Shown here one piece after another: positions 34,954 through 43,008 of a stretch of 64,000 bases of DNA. The stretch's first letter is position 1; every line of letters starts with the position of its first letter. The DNA comes from Vulcanimicrobium sp035943995. Its GTDB lineage: Bacteria > Vulcanimicrobiota > Vulcanimicrobiia > Vulcanimicrobiales > Vulcanimicrobiaceae. Both the position numbers and the translations under genes were made by a program. Under the pieces are notes generated by a model that saw only the letters and a list, made by a program, of their open reading frames with translations, made no database searches and was not told where the DNA came from. The stretch covers positions 8,265 through 72,264 of the forward strand of contig DASZBS010000056.1 of the NCBI GenBank assembly GCA_035943995.1, read 5' to 3'.

Positions 34954-36159
34954 ATGTGCGTCGCGGACGGCCGGGCGGCATTCTTCTCGCGGCCTGCGTT
35001 TCTCGGGGTGCTCGCCGGTGCCGCGGCGCCGCTGATCGCGGGCGTGGGCGGCGCCGAGCAAGCCGCGGCGGCCGAGCGCGTCCCGCGCGTAGCTCTTCCT
35101 GAGCCCCGGCTGCCGCTGACGCGCGGCAACGCCGCAGCGGCGTCGCTCGCGCGCGGCGCAAACCTCGTCACGGCGACCTACGCGCGCGTCGAAGCGGCGG
35201 CGAGCTCGATCGAGGATCCCGCGCTCCGCGCCGACGTGCTCGACCTCGTTCGCAACCCGCGTGCGCTCTACGCCGAGCGGCACCCGTCGCCGGCATCGCG
35301 CACGGCGGTGCGCGACGCGCTGGCGCGCGAAGGCTTCGTCGCACCGGCCGCGCCCGTGCGCGGCATCTTCCCGCCGGGAACCGAGCCCGAGGCCACCACC
35401 GCGGTGCAGCCGTTCTGGTGCTCGCCCGGCTCGTCGGAAGGCTCGCACCACGACTATCCGGGCGGTCTTGCGGTGCACGAAGCGTTCAACGCGTCGATGG
35501 CTACCGCGTTCGCGTCGACGTACGACACGCACTATTTCGGTGGGCGGCCGACGGTCTCGCGCGACACGGTGACCGCCGCCGCGCTGTACCACGACGTCAT
35601 GAAAACGGTCGTGTTCGGCTGGAACGACGACGGCACGGTGTTCGACGAGCTCACGATCGCCGGCACGGGCGCGCATCACGTGCTCTCCGGGGCCGAGGCG
35701 ATCGTTCGTGCCCGCGATCCGCGCTTCGTGACGACGCTGCTGTCGGCGCACGCGGCGCCGTCGCTCGGCGACGAGGCAAAGGTCGTCGCCTGGTGCCGCG
35801 CGGCGGCGATCGTCGCGAACGTCGATCCCGTGGCGTACGGTCTGGTGAAGCGCGACGGCGCGAACTACGCGCTCGCGGCCGATCCCGTGCCGCTCGAGGC
35901 GTTCGTCAACCACCTCAGCGACCACGACTACGTGGTGTCGGTGCACGCGATGCACGTGATCTCCGCCCGGTTCCAGCAGCGCTGGTCGCGACAGGAAGGC
36001 CTCCGAACGCTAGCGCCGACGTTCCCGTGGTACCGCGCGATGATCCTCACCCGCAACACCGCGCTCGCGCTCTACGACGCGCTCGCGCGCAACGGCGCCG
36101 ACGCATTCGACCGAACGCTGGTGCGCACCGAGTCGCAACTGGCCCCGCTGCGCGTCTGA
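34954..36159 (+). CDS. Exported or membrane-anchored HD-domain phosphohydrolase-like protein
   Basis: A leader-like segment (AFLGVLAGAAAPLIAGVGGA) is followed by a 360-residue domain with HD-type metal motifs: SHHDYPGGLAVHEAFN and AALYHDVMK, plus GAHHVLSGAEAIV and LLSAHAAPS. HD proteins hydrolyse nucleotides or phosphoesters. A secreted HD protein is unusual and the leader may instead be an anchor. No ribosome site stands out before ATG 34954. The substrate is unknown. Four bases downstream begins a frameshifted ACT-domain gene. Confidence 0.65.
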   Translation: MCVADGRAAFFSRPAFLGVLAGAAAPLIAGVGGAEQAAAAERVPRVALPEPRLPLTRGNAAAASLARGANLVTATYARVEAAASSIEDPALRADVLDLVRNPRALYAERHPSPASRTAVRDALAREGFVAPAAPVRGIFPPGTEPEATTAVQPFWCSPGSSEGSHHDYPGGLAVHEAFNASMATAFASTYDTHYFGGRPTVSRDTVTAAALYHDVMKTVVFGWNDDGTVFDELTIAGTGAHHVLSGAEAIVRARDPRFVTTLLSAHAAPSLGDEAKVVAWCRAAAIVANVDPVAYGLVKRDGANYALAADPVPLEAFVNHLSDHDYVVSVHAMHVISARFQQRWSRQEGLRTLAPTFPWYRAMILTRNTALALYDALARNGADAFDRTLVRTESQLAPLRV

Positions 36160-36162
36160 ACG

Positions 36163-36557
36163 GTGCCGGGCCAAACGGATCTGCGCGCGCTGCTCGCCGG
36201 CATGACCCCGACGCTGCGGCCGGAGGTGTATGTATTCTGGACGCTGCCGCCGGGCGAGCCGCTACCGCCCGGAATCGCGCCGTTCGCGACGGTCCGCGAG
36301 GACGAAGGCCTCACCGTCGTCATCGAACACCAGCCCACTTGGGAGCCCGTCGACGACGACGCGTACCGCGCGATCACGCTCGGCGTGCATTCGAGCCTGC
36401 ACGCGGTCGGCTTCATCGCCGCGGTCGCGCGTGCGCTCGCCGACGCCGGCATACCGGCCAACGTGATCGCGGTTACCATCACGATCATCTGCTCGTCCCG
36501 GCTGCCTCCGCGGAGCAGGCGATGACGACCCTACGCGCCTTGGCGGCGTTGTCCTAG
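36163..36557 (+). pseudogene. ACT-domain protein (ACT_3-like) with single-base frameshift
   Basis: GTG 36163 opens a frame (LLAGMTPTLRPEVYVFWTLP, EVYVF and LHAVGFIAAVARALADAGIP) that matches small ACT-domain proteins. At about 36470 the sequence NVIA switches frame: the expected ending GYHHDHLLVPAASAEQAMTT lies in frame 3 up to a TAG at 36555-36557. One G too few in the gcggt run explains it. Read as is, the protein ends at 36525 with an unrelated tail. This may be a recent mutation or an assembly error. Confidence 0.75.
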
Positions 36558-36575
36558 CGGGGGAACGTGAGATCG

Positions 36576-36806
36576 TCAGCCGTCGAGCATCGCGCTGAAT
36601 TCTGCTGCGGTGAGTCCGGCTTGACGGCGGATAGAACGCATCGTCCCCGGCGGTAGCGTTTGCGCCGCATGCACCGGCACGACGACGACACGACCGCCCG
36701 GGCCGCGCAGAAAATGGTGCGACCCATTGACGTGTGAGAGGATGAATCCGCGGCGCAAGAGACCTCGCAAAACGTCACGGCCCGGGACCCGCGGCGAACG
36801 TCCCAT
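36576..36806 (-). CDS. hicA: HicA-like mRNA interferase toxin
   Basis: The 76-residue protein has the HicA double-stranded-RNA-binding-like fold: DVLRGLLRRGFILSHVNGSH, with GSHH carrying the catalytic His, then VVVVPVHAAQTLPPGTMRSI. HicA cleaves mRNA during stress or when HicB is degraded. hicB lies 23 bases upstream on the same strand, and that reversed order (antitoxin first) occurs in many hicBA loci. Confidence 0.88.
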   Translation of the reverse strand: MGRSPRVPGRDVLRGLLRRGFILSHVNGSHHFLRGPGGRVVVVPVHAAQTLPPGTMRSIRRQAGLTAAEFSAMLDG

Positions 36807-36829
36807 TCGCTACGGGCACCGCGCGAGCA

Positions 36830-37063
36830 TTACGATCGATTGACGGTCACTTCGGCGATCTCGGTTCGACTCGCGGGCGCGGGAACGGCGAGTCCTTCTT
36901 TCCGCGCAAACTCCAGGTAGCCCACGATGAGCTCGTGAGTCCGCTCCAGCGCCTCGTCGCGCGTGTCGCCGTGCGTCGACGCAAAGTCTAGCGCGGGCAC
37001 GTAGGTTACGAACGCGCCGTCCTGCTCCTCGATGACGATCGGATACGTCACGCTGGTACTCAT
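36830..37063 (-). CDS. hicB: HicB-like antitoxin
   Basis: The protein (ATG 37063, 77 residues) starts SVTYPIVIEEQDGAFVTYVP and continues GDTRDEALERTHELIVGYL, the partial RNase-H fold of HicB antitoxins. An upstream frame extension to 37201 is not needed. No C-terminal ribbon-helix-helix or HTH is visible, so autoregulation may rely on another protein. The XRE gene starting 275 bases away on the other strand is a candidate. Confidence 0.85.
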   Translation of the reverse strand: MSTSVTYPIVIEEQDGAFVTYVPALDFASTHGDTRDEALERTHELIVGYLEFARKEGLAVPAPASRTEIAEVTVNRS

Positions 37064-37302
37064 TGAGACAGGGCGCGTTCGACGGTCGCGCGCACGCTCC
37101 CCGGCCCGGGGATGCATAGGAGGGTTCGTAGTATGCTGTCGAATGTGCGTTCGATTCATCGTCGTTGACCCCAGCCGAGCGTCTTTGAGCGCTCTCGTCA
37201 TTTGCCTGAATTCTTTGCGCCATCAATCGTTTCGTCTCATGGAGCGGTCACCGCTAGTCGCGAGCATCTTCGTAGAGGCCAGTGTAACATACTGCGGCAA
37301 CA

Positions 37303-37339
37303 TTTGCGATTCCTGCGGCCCACAGGCGCGAATCACAAA
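37303..37339 (+). promoter_or_regulatory. Inverted repeat overlapping the XRE regulator start
   Basis: Arms TTTGCGATTC (37303-37312) and GAATCACAAA (37330-37339) pair at 9 of 10 positions across a 17-base spacer. The second arm covers the ATG. It is a plausible operator or translational control site for the XRE gene, and it replaces any normal ribosome-binding site there. Confidence 0.5.
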
Positions 37340-37635
37340 TGAGCGAGACTGCCGCGGCACGCTTTCGACGACTGCGAGAGGAGGGCGGGTTCACGATTGC
37401 TGCCCTTGCGCTGGACGTTGGAATATCCGAAAGTGCGATCCGCCAGTTGGAGACGGGAAACGTCAAGAGTCCGAGCTTTGCTGTGGGTCTACGCTTGGCA
37501 CACCGTCTTGGCGTCGACCCGTACTACCTTGCGTTCGGCGAAAGTTCGAACGTGAATGATCGACTCGTCGCGGTCGAGCGGCGTCTCTCCAAAGTTGAGC
37601 AATTCATCGCGAGCGTTCCCGCAAGACGCCGCTGA
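37339..37635 (+). CDS. XRE/Cro-family transcriptional regulator
   Basis: The 98-residue protein has one HTH_3 domain (RFRRLREEGGFTIAALALDV, GISESAIRQLETGNVKSPSF) and a short coiled C-terminus. There is no clear Shine-Dalgarno; an inverted repeat ends exactly at the start codon, suggesting autoregulation. Divergent to hicBA, it may control that pair. It is slightly AT-richer than the surrounding housekeeping genes. Confidence 0.85.
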   Translation: MSETAAARFRRLREEGGFTIAALALDVGISESAIRQLETGNVKSPSFAVGLRLAHRLGVDPYYLAFGESSNVNDRLVAVERRLSKVEQFIASVPARRR

Positions 37636-37644
37636 CCCCGCACT

Positions 37645-38895
37645 CTACGCCGTCGCGAACAGCTTGCCGAAGCGCTCCTCGAAGGCTTCCGGATCAAGGT
37701 TCGTCTGCGCCGACAGGCGCGACAACCGCGGCTCCGTGAGGTCCTGCTCTTCGAGGCGGATCATGTACTTGCGCGCCACTTCGTAGGACTCCGTGGTCAC
37801 GTCGACCATGCGCACGCGGATGCGGCCCGTCGCCTTGTCGAGCATCGAGTCCAGCGTTACCGGGACGATGCGACCGCCGGCCAGCGCGATCAGCGCGCCG
37901 CTGCCGCCGCTCAACAGATAGCGCACCGCGCCGTAGCCCAGCGTGCGCGTGTACTCCGCGTCGAACGGGATCGGCTTCGCGCTGCGCAGCTCGTAGCCGA
38001 TGTCCTTGGGGACGACGGTCGCATCGATCCCGATCTCTTTCAGCCGCGCGCGCACCGCGTCGCGCAGCACGCTGCCCAGCGGCACGTCCGCGAGCCGCAC
38101 GTGACCGTACGCGTCGCGCGTCGCGGTCGACACTGCGGCGAGCTCCTCCGGCGCGATGCGTTCCGCGATCCCTTCGGCGACGACCGCGACGCCGTGGTCG
38201 TGTCCGGATGCGAGCCTTTTCACGATAGCGCCGACGATCGTGTCGACCACCTCGTCCAGCGTGATCTTCTCGCCGGGGAACTCTTCGGGGATGAGCGCGA
38301 GCGTCGCGCCGGCGGCTTTGCATATCCCGAGCGCCAGCGCACCGGATTTGCGCCCCATCGTCACCGCGAGGTACCAGCGCGACGCCGTGCGCGCGTCTTC
38401 CATCAGGTTCTCGACGATCGCCGAACCGACGGCGCGCGCCGTCTCGAAGCCGAACGTCGGCGCGTTGTCCGGCAGCGGCAAGTCGTTGTCGATCGTCTTG
38501 GGGACGGTCGCGACGCCGATGCGGCCTTTGGTCTCCGCGGCGATGCGCGTCGCGCCGAACGTCGTGTCGTCGCCGCCGATCGCGATCAGATAGCGAACGC
38601 CCAGCATCGTCAGCGACCGGATGCAGCGGCGCAGCGAGTCGGGGTCGCTCGCCGGATTGGTGCGCGACGTGCGCAGCATCGAGCCGCCGGAAAAATGCAG
38701 CCGCGACACGTCCTCGATCTGCAGCTCGGTGACGTGCGAGATGTCGCCGGCGACCAAGTGGCGATAGCCTTCGTAGATGCCGAGCACGCGCAGCCCGTGG
38801 TTGCGCGCTTCGATCGTCGCCGAGGCGATGACGCCGTTGATCCCCGGCGCCGGCCCGCCGCCGACCAGGATCGCGAGCGTCTCGTCCGCGTTCAT
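37645..38895 (-). CDS. pfp: 6-phosphofructokinase, PPi-dependent type by motif
   Basis: The 416-residue protein has GGGPAPGINGVI, GGDDT at 107-111 and PKTIDND at 132-138. In this family GGDDx and PKTIDND mark the pyrophosphate-using enzymes, while ATP enzymes have GGDGS/T and PGTIDND. It would phosphorylate fructose 6-phosphate reversibly. The neighbouring pyrophosphatase (41145) and the ATP-type PEP carboxykinase (53810) form a central-carbon set. Experimental proof of the phosphoryl donor is lacking. Confidence 0.88.
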   Translation of the reverse strand: MNADETLAILVGGGPAPGINGVIASATIEARNHGLRVLGIYEGYRHLVAGDISHVTELQIEDVSRLHFSGGSMLRTSRTNPASDPDSLRRCIRSLTMLGVRYLIAIGGDDTTFGATRIAAETKGRIGVATVPKTIDNDLPLPDNAPTFGFETARAVGSAIVENLMEDARTASRWYLAVTMGRKSGALALGICKAAGATLALIPEEFPGEKITLDEVVDTIVGAIVKRLASGHDHGVAVVAEGIAERIAPEELAAVSTATRDAYGHVRLADVPLGSVLRDAVRARLKEIGIDATVVPKDIGYELRSAKPIPFDAEYTRTLGYGAVRYLLSGGSGALIALAGGRIVPVTLDSMLDKATGRIRVRMVDVTTESYEVARKYMIRLEEQDLTEPRLSRLSAQTNLDPEAFEERFGKLFATA

Positions 38896-38905
38896 CGCGC
38901 CGTCC

Positions 38906-40144
38906 TCACACCGCCGCCGGAGTCGTCGCGGCTCCCATCCGCGTGCGCAGCTCCGCGTCGAGCGCGTCGAGGAACTGCGTCGTCGTCAGCCACGGCTGAT
39001 CGGGTCCGATCAGGATCGCGAGATCCTTGGTCATCTTGCCGGACTCGACCACGTCGACGCACACCTTCTCCAGCGTCTCGGCAAAGCGCGTCACGTCGGG
39101 CGTGCCGTCGACTTTACCGCGGTGCGCCAGGCCGCGCGTCCACGCGAAGATCGACGCGATCGGGTTGGTCGACGTCTCGCGGCCCTTCTGGTGCTCGCGG
39201 TAATGGCGAGTCACCGTGCCGTGCGCGGCTTCGGCTTCGATCGTCTGGCCGTCGGGCGTCATCAGCACCGACGTCATCAGGCCCAGCGAGCCGAACCCTT
39301 GCGCGACGGTGTCGGACTGCACGTCACCGTCGTAGTTCTTGCACGCCCACACGAACGCGCCCGACCATTTGAGCGCCGACGCGACCATGTCGTCGATGAG
39401 CCGGTGCTCGTACGTGAGCCCGCGGCGCTCGAACTCCACTTTGAACTCTTCCTGATAGACCTGCTCGAAGATATCTTTGAAGCGCCCGTCGTACGCTTTG
39501 AGGATCGTGTTCTTCGTCGACAGATACACCGGATAGCCGCGCAGCAGCCCGTAGTTCATGCTCGCGCGTGCGAAGCCTCGGATCGACTCGTCGACATTGT
39601 ACATCGTGAGCGCGACGCCGCCGCCTTTGAACTCGTACACCTCCCGCTCGATCGGCGCGCTGCCGTCCGCGGGCGTGAACTTCACGACCAGCTTGCCTGC
39701 GCCGGGCACCACGAAGTCGGTCGCGCGGTACTGGTCACCGAACGCGTGGCGGCCGATGACGATCGGCTGCGTCCAGCCCGGTACCAAACGCGGCACGTTG
39801 CGGCAGATGATCGGCTCGCGGAACACCGTTCCGTCGAGCTCGTTGCGGATCGTGCCGTTGGGCGAGCGCCACATTTGCTTGAGGTGGAACTCCTCGACGC
39901 GCGCCTCGTCGGGCGTGATCGTGGCGCACTTCACGCCGACCCCGTATTGCTTGATCGCGCGAGCCGCGTCGAGCGTGACCTTGTCGTCGGTCGCGTCGCG
40001 GTGCTCGACCCCGAGGTCGTAGTACTTCAAGTCGACGTCGAGGTACGGCAGGATGAGCTTCTCGCGGATGAAGTGCCAGATGATGCGCGTCATCTCGTCA
40101 CCGTCGAGCTCGACGACGGGGTTTTTGACCTTGATCTTGTTCAG
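38906..40144 (-). CDS. icd: NADP-dependent isocitrate dehydrogenase, apparent CTG start
   Basis: The enzyme is of the 410-residue type: NKIKVKNPVVELDGDEMTRI, PNGTIRNELDGTVFREPI, GRHAFGDQYRATD, DDMVASALKWSGAF and EAAHGTVTRHYREH. Homologues start right before NKIKV-like sequence, where the codon here is CTG (40144-40142), eight bases after AGGAG. No ATG, GTG or TTG lies in frame close upstream. It converts isocitrate to 2-oxoglutarate in the TCA cycle. Confidence 0.9.
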   Translation of the reverse strand: MNKIKVKNPVVELDGDEMTRIIWHFIREKLILPYLDVDLKYYDLGVEHRDATDDKVTLDAARAIKQYGVGVKCATITPDEARVEEFHLKQMWRSPNGTIRNELDGTVFREPIICRNVPRLVPGWTQPIVIGRHAFGDQYRATDFVVPGAGKLVVKFTPADGSAPIEREVYEFKGGGVALTMYNVDESIRGFARASMNYGLLRGYPVYLSTKNTILKAYDGRFKDIFEQVYQEEFKVEFERRGLTYEHRLIDDMVASALKWSGAFVWACKNYDGDVQSDTVAQGFGSLGLMTSVLMTPDGQTIEAEAAHGTVTRHYREHQKGRETSTNPIASIFAWTRGLAHRGKVDGTPDVTRFAETLEKVCVDVVESGKMTKDLAILIGPDQPWLTTTQFLDALDAELRTRMGAATTPAAV

Positions 40145-40264
40145 GGAGGATACTCCTGCGGCAAAGGCGTGACCGCGGGTGGTTCCGCGTCCCGCACCCG
40201 CGTCCCCGGGAACCGAGCCCTGCCCGCGGCGGGCCGGCTCGCGGCGCGCCCGAAAGACCGTCCG

Positions 40265-41167
40265 ATGCGCGTCGTAAGCCTGTTGCCGTCGGCCACCGAG
40301 ATCCTGTTCGCGATCGGCGCGGGCGAGCTCGTCGTGGGCGTCACGCACGAGTGCGACTTCCCGCCGGAGGCGCGCACGCGCCCGCACCTGACGTCGTCGC
40401 TGCTGCCGGCCGAGCTCGACGCGGCCGGAATCGACCGGCACGTCCGCGCGAGCGTCCACGCGGGCTCGTCGTTGTACGGTCTCGACGACAAAGCGTTGGC
40501 CGCGCTGAAACCGGATCTGATCGTCACCCAGGAACTGTGCGCGGTGTGCGCCGTGTCGTACGAGATCGTCGACCGCGCCGCGAAACGGCTGCGGGGCGAT
40601 CCGCGGGTGGTGTCGCTCGAACCGTCGTCGCTCGAGGACGTCTTCTCCACCATCGCGTTCCTCGGCGAGCTCGCCGGCGCGCGCGACGGCGCATCGCGCG
40701 TGCTAACGCACGTCCGCGCGCGGCTCGATGCGTTGCGCGACCGCGTCGCCGCGCGCAAGCGCGAGCGCGTGCTCGTGCTGGAGTGGACCGATCCGCCGAT
40801 GAGCGGCGGGCATTGGACGCCCGGCCTCGTCGAGCTGGCCGGCGGCGAGCCCGTGCTCGGCAACGCCGGCGCGAACAGCCGCGTGGTCGCGTGGGACGAC
40901 ATCGCCGCCGCCGATCCGGACGTCGTCATCGTCGCGCCGTGCGGTTTCGGCCTCTCGCGCGCGCAGCACGAGCTCGCCGCGCTGCCGCCCGCCGCCGCAG
41001 AGGCGTTCGCATCGCTGCGCGCCGTGCGTATGGGTCGCGCCTACGCGATGGACGGCAACGCGTTCGTCAACCGCCCGGGCCCGCGGCTCGTCGACACCGC
41101 GGAGCTGTTCGCGGCCGCGATCGCCGGCGACGTCGTCGTGAGCGCTACTTCGCGGGTTGCTGCGTGA
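40265..41167 (+). CDS. BtuF-like cobalamin/siderophore-type substrate-binding protein without signal peptide
   Basis: The 300-residue protein starts directly with VVSLLPSATEILFAIGAGEL, the first strand of the class III periplasmic binding fold, then LKPDLIVTQELCAVCAVSYE, VLEWTDPPMSGGHWTPGLVE and DPDVVIVAPCGFGL. No leader is visible upstream, so it may be cytosolic or use a leaderless route. Similar proteins are annotated as cobalamin-binding. It is divergent from icd and converges with ppa (23-base overlap). Confidence 0.72.
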   Translation: MRVVSLLPSATEILFAIGAGELVVGVTHECDFPPEARTRPHLTSSLLPAELDAAGIDRHVRASVHAGSSLYGLDDKALAALKPDLIVTQELCAVCAVSYEIVDRAAKRLRGDPRVVSLEPSSLEDVFSTIAFLGELAGARDGASRVLTHVRARLDALRDRVAARKRERVLVLEWTDPPMSGGHWTPGLVELAGGEPVLGNAGANSRVVAWDDIAAADPDVVIVAPCGFGLSRAQHELAALPPAAAEAFASLRAVRMGRAYAMDGNAFVNRPGPRLVDTAELFAAAIAGDVVVSATSRVAA

Positions 41168-41690
41168 ACCGCTCGGCGGACTCGACGATGATCCGGCGTG
41201 CGGTCGCGGCGTCGTCCCAGCCCGTCGTGCTCGTGTGCTTGCCTTCGAGCGTCTTGTACGTCTCGAAGAAGTGCTGGATCTTGCGCAGCTGGTGCGAGAA
41301 GATCTGCGTGTAGTTGTGGACGTCGGCGTAGTCGGGCTCGCCCACCGGGACCGCGAGCACCTTGTCGTCCTCTTTCCCGTCGTCGATCATGCGCAGCAAG
41401 CCGATCGGCCGCGCGGCGACGAGGCAGCCGCTGAACGTCGGCTCGGACACGAGGATCAGCACGTCGAGCGGATCGTCGTCGAGCGCGAGGGTGCGCGGCG
41501 AGAAACCGTAGTCGCCGGGATAGAAGATCGGGGAGTGGAGCGCGCGGTCGAGCCGGAAGATGTCGAGCGCTTTGTCGTACTCGTACTTGTTCCGTGACCC
41601 GCTGGGGATCTCGACGATCACATTGATCTCGTCGGGCGCGCGATCGCCGAGCGGCAGATTGAGGCGGTTCTGGCGGGTGGCGAGGGTCAC
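41145..41690 (-). CDS. ppa: Soluble inorganic pyrophosphatase, family I
   Basis: The 181-residue protein has the family-I residues: EIPSGSRNKYEYDK, FYPGDYGFSPRTLALDDDPL and DDKVLAVP. It hydrolyses PPi. Living beside a PPi-type phosphofructokinase is notable because the two compete for PPi. The gene is followed by the phosphatase gene at 41724-42320, upstream on the same strand. Confidence 0.92.
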   Translation of the reverse strand: MTLATRQNRLNLPLGDRAPDEINVIVEIPSGSRNKYEYDKALDIFRLDRALHSPIFYPGDYGFSPRTLALDDDPLDVLILVSEPTFSGCLVAARPIGLLRMIDDGKEDDKVLAVPVGEPDYADVHNYTQIFSHQLRKIQHFFETYKTLEGKHTSTTGWDDAATARRIIVESAERFTQQPAK

Positions 41691-41723
41691 GGCGGTGAGC
41701 TTCCGCGCGCGCTGAGCGCGCGC

Positions 41724-42320
41724 CTACACCGCGTGCGCGGTCTGGTTCAATCGCGTCAGCGTCCACACGCCGTTCGTGCGGCGAAAGCGCGTCACGGATG
41801 CGGTCAAAAAGCGGACCTTTAGCTCCGTGTCACCCAGCAGCACGCGCAGCAGCGCGTGCAGCGGGCCGGCGTGCGTCGCGACCAGCGCGACGCCGTCATC
41901 GGCGACTTCGCCCGTGATCCGCTCCACCGCGCGCGCCACACGCTCGCACAGCGCGTCGAACGTCTCGCCGCCGCCCGGCGTGTATGCTTTCACCGCGGTC
42001 TCGTTCGTCGCGTCGAGCTGCGGGTTCGCGGCGAGGATCTGTTTCCACGTCAGCCCTTCCCAGTCGCCGAGCTGCATCTCGCGCCAATCAGCATCGAGTC
42101 GCAGCGCGACGTCGCGCGGCCCCAGCACGATACGCGCTGTTTCGGCCGCGCGCGAGAGATCGCTCGACACGGCCGCGTCGATCCGCTCGTTGCGAAGGAT
42201 CGCGGCGAGGGCCGACGCTTGCGCGCGGCCCTCGTCGTCAAGCGGGACGTCGGTATGTCCTTGAAAGCGGTTGTCCGCGTTCCACGCCGTCCGCCCGTGG
42301 CGCACGCAGATGAGCTGCAC
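41724..42320 (-). CDS. Histidine phosphatase superfamily (phosphoglycerate-mutase-like) protein
   Basis: The protein has the RHGRT phosphohistidine motif at the start, NRFQGHTDVPLDDEGRAQA, SSDLSRAAETA and ATHAGPLHALL. Members include cofactor-dependent mutases, CobC and general phosphatases. Substrate is unknown; CobC-like alpha-ribazole phosphatase is one possibility given the BtuF-like gene nearby, but this is only proximity. Confidence 0.85.
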   Translation of the reverse strand: MQLICVRHGRTAWNADNRFQGHTDVPLDDEGRAQASALAAILRNERIDAAVSSDLSRAAETARIVLGPRDVALRLDADWREMQLGDWEGLTWKQILAANPQLDATNETAVKAYTPGGGETFDALCERVARAVERITGEVADDGVALVATHAGPLHALLRVLLGDTELKVRFLTASVTRFRRTNGVWTLTRLNQTAHAV

Positions 42321-42345
42321 GCGGAAGATATGATCGCCGGAGCTG

Positions 42346-42903
42346 CTACTTCCCTCCGTGCGAGACGAGCAAGTCCGACATGTCGTTGGCGTGCTCTTCT
42401 TCCACGGCGAGGATCTCTTCGAGCATGATGCGCGTCGTCGAGTCCTTCTCGCCGAAGAAGTGGATCAGCTCACGGTAGTGCTCGATCGCGATGCGCTCGG
42501 CGATCAAGTTCTCCTTGATCATGCCGACCAGATCGAGATCGGTCTTGCCGTACTGCGAAGCCGAGCGCGTCGCAAGCCCCTCGGGATCGAAGTTGGGCGT
42601 GCCGCCGAGCTGGTTGATGCGCTCGGCGATGCGCGCGGCGTGACCGCGCTCTTCATCGGCGTGCTGCGCGAACTCGTCCTTCGGCCCTTGGCTCGAGATG
42701 CCGGTCGCGGCGATGCTGTGCATCGTGTACCGCAGCACGCAGACGATCTCGGTGGCGAGTGCGTTCTGGAGCAGCTCGATCGCCTGTTTGGGATCGAGCC
42801 CGTAGTCTTGCGTGAGCGCGCCCTTGTCGATCTGCTCGCGGGCGCGGCGGCGCAGCTCTTGGACGTCGGTCAGGAACGGCTGCTCGGTATTGGTCGTGGT
42901 CAC
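42346..42903 (-). CDS. Ferritin-like/bacterioferritin-type di-iron protein
   Basis: The 185-residue four-helix protein shows ferritin-type ligands in each helix pair: ALATEIVCVLRYTMHS, FAQHADEERGHAARIAE, NLIAERIAIEHYRELI and EILAVEEEHANDM. It resembles bacterioferritin/Dps-like proteins that store iron or detoxify peroxide. The N-terminal 30 residues are longer than in standard Bfr. Heme-ligating Met cannot be assigned with certainty. Confidence 0.82.
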   Translation of the reverse strand: MTTTNTEQPFLTDVQELRRRAREQIDKGALTQDYGLDPKQAIELLQNALATEIVCVLRYTMHSIAATGISSQGPKDEFAQHADEERGHAARIAERINQLGGTPNFDPEGLATRSASQYGKTDLDLVGMIKENLIAERIAIEHYRELIHFFGEKDSTTRIMLEEILAVEEEHANDMSDLLVSHGGK

Positions 42904-43008
42904 AACGCGGTTTCTCCCGGTTCTGTGGAACGGTCAGATCGGAACTGTACCCGCCCAGCGCCCGCCCCAGGCAAGGGGGCACCCTATCGGCGCCGGAACT
43001 TCGACGGC

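Noticed and set aside
38777..40264. Open plus-strand frame upstream of the BtuF-like gene
   Set aside because: It is antisense to icd and pfp; the binding-protein homology begins only at ATG 40265.
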